NCBI GenBank assembly: GCA_020432595.1
Contig: JAGQGA010000016.1
Location: forward strand, 1 to 10,225
Direction: 5' to 3'
Source of the DNA: Anaerolineales bacterium
GTDB taxonomy: Bacteria > Chloroflexota > Anaerolineae > Promineifilales > Promineifilaceae
DNA: 10,225 nucleotides
Every line of letters starts with the position of its first letter. Positions within the stretch are counted from its first letter, which is position 1. Below, in pieces: positions 6,124 to 10,225 of this stretch. The notes beneath the pieces were generated by a model. That model saw nothing but the letters and a program-made list of their open reading frames with translations. It made no database searches and had not been told where the DNA came from. The translations under genes were made by a program, and so were the position numbers.

Positions 6124-7647
6124 TTAGAGGGTTTCCAGTTTGCTGCCGATCATCATTTGGCCGATTTGGTCTATGTTGGCGTTTTTGGCGTCAACGGTGC
6201 CCATGATTTGGCCGTCGAAGATGACGGCGATGCGGTCGCTGAGGGAGAGGAGTTCTTCTAGTTCTTCGGAGATGAGGAGAACGGCCGTTCCTGATGCCCG
6301 CTGTTCCAAAAGCAACGTTTGAATGGCCTCAATGGCCCCCACGTCCAGCCCACGTGTTGGCTGCACAGCCACCATTAGGCGGGGGTTTGTGGAAATCTCT
6401 CGCGCCAAAATGACCTTTTGCAAATTGCCACCCGATAGCTTACGTGCCATTGTATCTACGCTGGGAGCCAAAATATCGTACATTTTTTTCAGCTTTTGGG
6501 CGCGGGTGCGGGCTTTGGTGAAGTTGATGCTCCAGCCGTTACCAATCGGTTCTTCGCCATAATCCTTCATGATGGTGTTTTCAGTGATGCTCATGTTGGG
6601 GGCAGAGCCAACTTTGGTGCGGTCTTCTGGTACGTGGGCGACACCCTGGGCAATGGCTTTGCTAGGTGGTTGGTTGGCAACTTCTTCGCCGTTGACCAAA
6701 ATGCTGCCTTCACAGGGGCGTAAACCGGTAATGACCTGGGCCAACTCGCTTTGGCCGTTGCCAGCCACACCGGCAATGCCCAAAATTTCGCCGCTGCGAA
6801 GTTCAAGCGACAGATTACGCAGGGCTGGCACACCTTTGTTGTTTTGGGCGGAGACGTTTTTCATGGAGAGAACGATGCTGCCCGGTGCTTGTTCTTCTTT
6901 CGCAACGCTGAAGACTACATCTCGCCCAACCATAAGACGAGCCAAGTCAGCCTGGGTTAACCCTTTGGCGCTGATGCCTTCGGCGGTGCAGAGGCCCTTA
7001 CGTAGGACGGTGACGCGGTCGGCAACGGCCGTTACTTCGTGCAATTTGTGGCTGATGAAGATGATAGATTTGCCCTGTGCCACCATGGAGCGCATGGTGT
7101 TGATGAGTTCATCAATTTCTTTGGGGGCAAGAACGGCCGTTGGCTCATCCATAATCAAAATATCCGCCCCCCGATACAGCACCTTCAAAATTTCCACCCG
7201 CTGCTGTTCCCCCACCGAAAGCTGCCAAATTTTGGCCGTAGGATCCACTTGCAGCCCAAACTGTGCCTGTAGCTCACGCACCTTTTGGTCATAGTGAGGC
7301 AAATTCATGATAAATCGGGGTTCATCTAGCCCTAACAAGATGTTTTCGGTGACTGTTTGCGTGGGCACCAGCATAAAATGTTGATGGATCATGCCGACAC
7401 CATGAGCAATGGCATCTTTGGGGGAGTTAAAGCTAACCGGCCGGCCGTGAATCTTGATAACCCCGGCCGCTTGTTTATACAATCCGGCCAGCACGTTCAT
7501 CAGCGTGCTTTTTCCAGCCCCATTTTCCCCCAAGAGCGCATGGATTTCCCCCCGTTTCAGCGTTAGATTAACACGATCATTCGCCAGCACGCCCGGAAAG
7601 CGTACCACGATTTCTTCCATTTCTACGGCGTATGGGGTCTCTGTCAT
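6124..7647 (-). CDS. ABC transporter ATP-binding protein with two NBDs (YufO/NupO-like nucleoside importer)
   Basis: A 507-residue double ATPase that would power the importer on the inner face of the membrane. NBD1 (about 8-245) is complete: Walker A GENGAGKS (40-47), Q-loop region around MIHQHF, signature LSVGEQQ (143-149), Walker B ILIMDEPT (163-170) and switch H200. NBD2 (about 257-500) is degenerate in the way typical of this and the ribose-importer family. Its Walker A is GVAGNGQS (293-300, Lys replaced by Gln), its signature LSGGNLQ (404-410) is intact, its Walker B ends in VAVQPT (Gln for the catalytic Glu), and Glu replaces the switch His. Hydrolysis is thus expected mainly at the NBD1 Walker/NBD2 signature site. 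No Shine-Dalgarno precedes the ATG at 7647, which directly abuts inverted repeat C. Three AACGGCCGTT copies are present, one of them inside the Walker B segment. Confidence 0.95.
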   Translation of the reverse strand: MTETPYAVEMEEIVVRFPGVLANDRVNLTLKRGEIHALLGENGAGKSTLMNVLAGLYKQAAGVIKIHGRPVSFNSPKDAIAHGVGMIHQHFMLVPTQTVTENILLGLDEPRFIMNLPHYDQKVRELQAQFGLQVDPTAKIWQLSVGEQQRVEILKVLYRGADILIMDEPTAVLAPKEIDELINTMRSMVAQGKSIIFISHKLHEVTAVADRVTVLRKGLCTAEGISAKGLTQADLARLMVGRDVVFSVAKEEQAPGSIVLSMKNVSAQNNKGVPALRNLSLELRSGEILGIAGVAGNGQSELAQVITGLRPCEGSILVNGEEVANQPPSKAIAQGVAHVPEDRTKVGSAPNMSITENTIMKDYGEEPIGNGWSINFTKARTRAQKLKKMYDILAPSVDTMARKLSGGNLQKVILAREISTNPRLMVAVQPTRGLDVGAIEAIQTLLLEQRASGTAVLLISEELEELLSLSDRIAVIFDGQIMGTVDAKNANIDQIGQMMIGSKLETL

Positions 7648-7651
7648 TTTC

Positions 7652-7720
7652 AGTGATCAGTAACCAGTAATCAGTAATCAGTTTTGGTCACTGATTACTG
7701 ATTACCGATTACTGCTTACT
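7652..7720. repeat. Inverted repeat C, built of CAGTAAT words, between lipoprotein and ATPase genes
   Basis: Arms 7652-7682 and 7690-7720 pair at 27 of 31 positions plus one G-T, with a 7-nt loop. Each arm is a run of the 7-bp word CAGTAAT (CAGTAACCAGTAATCAGT on the left). It fills the 79-bp gap between the lipoprotein stop (7727) and the ATPase ATG (7647). In mRNA it would make a long hairpin 6 nt after the lipoprotein stop. There is no T-run, so read-through with 3'-end stabilisation is more likely than full termination. Confidence 0.8.
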
Positions 7721-7726
7721 AATTAA

Positions 7727-9019
7727 TTATTCAAGCGAAGGTAGTTCGGCAGTGATGTTTTGGTTCCACCAATACATGCAGGTCTTGCATTCGCTGCCAA
7801 ACTGGGAGAACCCGTCGAGGTCAAGCTGTTCCAGGCTGACGCCATCCTCCAGTACCACATTGCCCTGGTTATCGGTGATAGGGCCTTTGAACACGTCAAA
7901 GCGGGTGAATTCGCCAGCCAGCATGGAGGCTAACGTATCTTGGATGAGCTGCAGGTCTTCGGCCGGCAGGCTGGCTGCGCCGGGCTGCATTGTTTCGCCA
8001 TCCATAAAGCCATAGAGACCCATTGCCCCAGCGTCGGCATCGAAATATTCCCAACCGCCGACCCAAGTGCCGTCGCGGGATTCTTCAATGATGCGAGAGT
8101 AAACGGGGCCCCAGTTCCAGTACATGGAGGTGAGGCAGGCATCAATCTTGCAGTTGCCAGAGTAGTCGTAGGTGATACCCCATTTGCCATCGGGAGCCGC
8201 TTCGGCAGGGGCAGGGGTGTCGGCACCGGTCATAACAACCTGAGCACCACCGTCAAAGAGGGAAGCAGCGGCTTCTTTTTCCACGATGGGGTCGTGCCAG
8301 GTGAATATCCAGCGTACGTCTATGGTGCAGTCGGGACAGGTTTGTTGGACACCAAGGGAGAAGGCGTTGCCCAGACGCAGTTCTTCGGGGATGGGGAAGG
8401 TGGCGATGTAGCCGAGCTTGGGGTTGCCATCGGTTTTAGCGCGGGAGCCAGCCAGCATACCGGCCAGGTATTTCATGTCTTCCATGGCACCAAAGAGGTT
8501 GCCAAAGTTGGCTTCATTGGATTTGAAGCCGCTGATGTGGATGATGTCTACATCCGGGAATTCGTCGGCGACGATTTCGGAGGCATCCATATAGCCAAAG
8601 GAGGTGGTGAAGATGACATCGAACCCTTTACGAGCGAGGGAGCGGATGACCTGTTCGGCATCGGCACCTTCGGCGACGGTTTCAACGTAGGCGGTGTGGA
8701 CATCGGTTACGTTGGCTTCGACATATTGACGGCCGACATCGTGGGCTTGTGTCCAACCACCGTCATCGTGGGGGCCAACATAGACAAAGGCGACGTTGTA
8801 TTTGCCTTCTTCAATGGCGGGGATCTGGTAGCTACCTTCTTGGGTAGACGCTTCTTCAGCGGCCGGTTCTTCGGCGGCGGGTGCTTCAGCGGCCGGTTCT
8901 TCAGCAGCGGGTGCTTCAGCGGCCGGTTCTTCGGTAGCGTTGCCACCGCAGGCGGCCAGGATTAAAACGAGGATCAAGGCAAGTAGCCAAGATAGTTTGG
9001 AAAAAGTTTTTGCTCTCAT
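7727..9019 (-). CDS. BMP-family ABC transporter substrate-binding lipoprotein (YufN/BmpA-like)
   Basis: A 430-residue extracytoplasmic ligand-binding lipoprotein. The N-terminus has basic residues, a hydrophobic stretch and the lipobox LAAC with lipidated C24. A low-complexity Glu/Pro/Ala linker (about 29-58), encoded by a 30-bp tandem repeat, tethers the binding domain. The domain starts near residue 73 with KYNVAFVYVGPHDDGGWTQAHDVG, the BMP-family (PF02608) opening motif. It continues with GFDVIFTTSFGYMD and FKSNEANFGNLFGAMEDMKYLAGMLAG, the typical BMP core. The family usually binds purine nucleosides, though members for other ligands exist. Unusually, six further cysteines form three close pairs: C228/C231, C290/C295 and C411/C414. 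It is the first gene of the importer operon, with AGGAG 11 nt before the ATG. Confidence 0.93.
   Translation of the reverse strand: MRAKTFSKLSWLLALILVLILAACGGNATEEPAAEAPAAEEPAAEAPAAEEPAAEEASTQEGSYQIPAIEEGKYNVAFVYVGPHDDGGWTQAHDVGRQYVEANVTDVHTAYVETVAEGADAEQVIRSLARKGFDVIFTTSFGYMDASEIVADEFPDVDIIHISGFKSNEANFGNLFGAMEDMKYLAGMLAGSRAKTDGNPKLGYIATFPIPEELRLGNAFSLGVQQTCPDCTIDVRWIFTWHDPIVEKEAAASLFDGGAQVVMTGADTPAPAEAAPDGKWGITYDYSGNCKIDACLTSMYWNWGPVYSRIIEESRDGTWVGGWEYFDADAGAMGLYGFMDGETMQPGAASLPAEDLQLIQDTLASMLAGEFTRFDVFKGPITDNQGNVVLEDGVSLEQLDLDGFSQFGSECKTCMYWWNQNITAELPSLE
8854..8935. repeat. 30-bp tandem repeat encoding the lipoprotein linker
   Basis: The block TTCAGCGGCCGGTTCTTC recurs at 8854-8871, 8884-8901 and 8914-8931, an exact 30-bp period with few differences between copies. 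It encodes EEPAAEAPAA-type decapeptides just after the lipid-anchored cysteine. The near identity at DNA level points to recent expansion, and copy number may vary between strains. Confidence 0.85.
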
Positions 9020-9030
9020 TTGAATTTCTT

Positions 9031-9035
9031 CTCCT
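9031..9035 (-). promoter_or_regulatory. Shine-Dalgarno of the lipoprotein gene
   Basis: AGGAG (within AGGAGAAG) on the minus strand lies 11 nt before the ATG at 9019. The spacing is slightly long, but it is the strongest site at any start in the operon and supports 9019 as the start. Confidence 0.6.
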
Positions 9036-9050
9036 AAAAAGTTTTGCGTT

Positions 9051-9065
9051 TTTGTAAGTTACAAA
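9051..9065. promoter_or_regulatory. Interrupted palindrome, candidate operator for the importer operon
   Basis: TTTGTAA-g-TTACAAA has perfect 7-bp arms around a single central base, 32-46 nt upstream of the lipoprotein ATG. It would lie at the start of the transcript if the weak promoter at 9101-9073 is used, a position suited to repression. I cannot assign it to a named regulator. Confidence 0.4.
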
Positions 9066-9164
9066 GCTACATTGTGTATGAGTAATTTTGCTTATTGTCG
9101 AATTGCCTCACCTCCTTTGGGTGATTGTGGACTAGATAATAGACAACGGCCGTTTTTCCCTCTC

Positions 9165-10225
9165 TCAACTAAACGTATGAGCCATTATCTCTTTTTCTTT
9201 TTGATAAAAAACGGCCGTTTTTTGATCATTTGCCTGCTGTGCCAGCAAAATTGCGTCGTCCAGGTCACGAAGTGCCTCATCTAACCGCGTTTCGCGGCGG
9301 TACGCCTGGCTACGTAAATGCAGCAGCCGCGCCTGCTGTGGTTCAGCTTCGCTCGTTTTGCCCAGTGCCAGAAGTGCCATCGTTAGCTGTTCTCGCGCCG
9401 GCTGACCCTTGCCCTGGTCTAGATAAAACCGTGCCACAATTTCATGTGCTAATGCCTGCTGCCGAGGTTGTGTGAGACCCAGGTTAAGAGCCTGTTGGGC
9501 ACTCTCAAACGCTTTTTGGGACAGTTCGCGCTGCCCCTCACTGTGGAGCAGGGCTTGCTGCAAATGCCCAACGGCCGAATGCGGATTGTCTTGCAAAAAT
9601 TGTTGTAGAGCGCGGCGGGCGCGTTTGGGGGCGTGGCCGCTACGAAGATAGTTGATATAGGCCAAACGGCCGTTTTCGTTTTGCGTATTGAGGCTGCTGG
9701 CGAGCTGGCTAAACTGCATTTGCGCTTCAACTGTTTCAAAGCTGGGCGTTTCGAACCAGCCAATGCGGTCGGCGTAGAGGAACAGCAGGAGGAGGGTGGC
9801 GTGGAAAACGGCCGTTAAGCCACTTAAAACGGGCGTAGCACTAAAGTTATAGATGGTGAGCCAGTCGCCAACCGGTAGGAAGAGGGTAAAGAGTGGGTAA
9901 TAGATAAGACCAAAATGCACTTGGAAGCGAAAAGCACGCAGGGCAAAAAAGCGGACGCTGCTGCTTTTGTTGTGGCGCAATGCCAGCCAGAGGATAGTGC
10001 CAAACAGCAGGTTGCCCAGGGTGCCAGCTAAACTGATGAACCAATCTTGGGCGGCGGAAAAACGGCCGTTGGGAACAACATAGCCCCAAAACACCCGGTA
10101 CCCAAATTCGACAACCTGTCCACCAAAGAGCCAGATGGACAGGGCGTGGCACAGTTCATGAATAAACACGCCGGGGGGAACACCGATAAAGAAGGATGCT
10201 TGCTCTGCCAGACCTTGTTGGTAGT
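9165..10225 (-). CDS. M50-like membrane metalloprotease with C-terminal TPR domain (5' end beyond the window)
   Basis: The frame stays open from the stop at 9165 to the right edge. Eighteen or so codons upstream of the in-frame GTG at 10169 read YQQGLAEQASFFIGVPPG, leading straight into VFIHELCHAL, so the real start lies outside. HELCH is the HExxH zinc motif of M50 (site-2-protease-type) peptidases. It is followed by a segment typical of the family (SLAGTLGNLLFG) in a membrane helix. Further helices lie about 84-106 and 114-134 (numbered from the GTG); D102 in GDW is a candidate third zinc ligand. After a linker, residues about 180-330 form an Ala/Leu/Gln-rich helical region with several TPR-like units (DNPHSAVGHLQQAL, ALAHEIVARFYLDQGKGQPA, RLDEALRDLDDAI). 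A role in intramembrane proteolysis scaffolded by TPRs is inferred. Its last codons contain the perfect palindrome 9206-9223. Confidence 0.75.
   Translation of the reverse strand, partial: YQQGLAEQASFFIGVPPGVFIHELCHALSIWLFGGQVVEFGYRVFWGYVVPNGRFSAAQDWFISLAGTLGNLLFGTILWLALRHNKSSSVRFFALRAFRFQVHFGLIYYPLFTLFLPVGDWLTIYNFSATPVLSGLTAVFHATLLLLFLYADRIGWFETPSFETVEAQMQFSQLASSLNTQNENGRLAYINYLRSGHAPKRARRALQQFLQDNPHSAVGHLQQALLHSEGQRELSQKAFESAQQALNLGLTQPRQQALAHEIVARFYLDQGKGQPAREQLTMALLALGKTSEAEPQQARLLHLRSQAYRRETRLDEALRDLDDAILLAQQANDQKTAVFYQKEKEIMAHTFS

Larger units (their letters stand above)
9020..9164 (-). promoter_or_regulatory. Leader/promoter region of the importer operon
   Basis: These 145 bp hold all sequence between the stop of the upstream protease gene and the lipoprotein ATG. 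Weak minus-strand promoter candidates are TCGACA (9101-9096) with a 17-bp spacer to TACACA (9078-9073), and TATTAT (9141-9136) without a recognisable -35 box. It also holds an interrupted palindrome (9051-9065), an orphan Shine-Dalgarno (9108-9118) and one AACGGCCGTT (9145-9154). I do not recognise a purine riboswitch core. Confidence 0.4.
59..10070. repeat. Highly iterated palindrome AACGGCCGTT, 15 dispersed copies
   Basis: Exact copies start at 59, 490, 541, 736, 1324, 3185, 3737, 6280, 7024, 7132, 9145, 9210, 9665, 9807 and 10061. A one-mismatch copy (TACGGCCGTT) is at 3790. Fourteen lie in coding sequence on either strand and one (9145) is intergenic. A random 10-mer would be expected about 0.01 times in 10.2 kb. 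The nearest known parallel is HIP1 (GCGATCGC) of cyanobacteria. Confidence 0.92.

Noticed and set aside
6569..7294. 241-codon open frame on the plus strand opposite the ATPase
   Set aside because: Overlaps fully the conserved ABC ATPase on the other strand; no independent coding evidence.
8854..8935. CRISPR-like array (regular 30-bp period)
   Set aside because: There are no unique spacers; it is a coding tandem repeat for the lipoprotein linker.
7940..8965. Long open frame (341 codons) on the plus strand opposite the lipoprotein gene
   Set aside because: Gly/Phe-rich composition arises as the antisense of the Pro/Glu/Ala-rich lipoprotein; no ribosome site or family motif. The minus-strand gene is secure.
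9020..9164. Purine riboswitch before the nucleoside importer
   Set aside because: I looked for the conserved three-way-junction core and did not find it; the leader is short and A/T-rich.

Overview
The window looks like chromosomal DNA of a Chloroflexota bacterium (Anaerolineae/Caldilineae-like). This is inferred from the lipoprotein with a Glu/Pro/Ala-rich linker directly after its lipobox, the nucleoside-type BMP ABC importer, a NarL-type GAF histidine kinase, and the dense use of one 10-bp palindrome. There are no rRNA, tRNA, phage, transposase or CRISPR signatures. Species assignment is not possible from the sequence alone.

Layout, left to right. (1) 1-478, minus: 5' part of a multi-spanning membrane protein, perhaps a GT-C-type glycosyltransferase. 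It runs off the left edge and carries two large inverted repeats in frame. (2) 475-1959, minus: membrane-bound GAF histidine kinase, overlapping gene 1 by an ATGA. (3) 1960-2201: divergent promoter region with a perfect TATAAT box and an 8-codon leader ORF. (4) 2202-3281, plus: NAD(P)-dependent extended SDR with an unusual C-terminal membrane tail. It converges with, and overlaps by 4 bp, the end of the next operon. (5) 3278-9019, minus: a five-gene operon transcribed right to left, consisting of a BMP-family substrate-binding lipoprotein, a double-NBD ATPase, two BPD_transp_2 permeases and a histidine phosphatase. It is a complete purine-nucleoside-type importer (the YufN-O-P-Q / BmpA-NupABC arrangement) plus a phosphatase coupled to the last permease. 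(6) 9020-9164: operon leader with a 15-bp interrupted palindrome and an orphan perfect Shine-Dalgarno sequence. (7) 9165-10225, minus: an M50-like membrane metalloprotease with a C-terminal TPR domain. Its N-terminus lies beyond the right edge.

The importer genes work together as follows. The lipoprotein captures the ligand outside the membrane, the two permeases form the channel, and the ATPase powers uptake. The phosphatase may act on a phosphorylated product. Inverted repeats sit at two operon junctions (after the lipoprotein gene and after the ATPase gene) and could set the protein ratio, as REP elements do elsewhere.

The most striking non-gene signals are of two kinds. First, 15 exact copies of AACGGCCGTT occur where about 0.01 would be expected in random sequence, nearly all read as Thr-Ala-Val. 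This resembles the HIP1 palindrome of cyanobacteria. Second, there are four different inverted repeats, each built from tandem 7- or 8-bp words mirrored around a short loop. Two lie in frame inside a gene and two lie in operon junctions.
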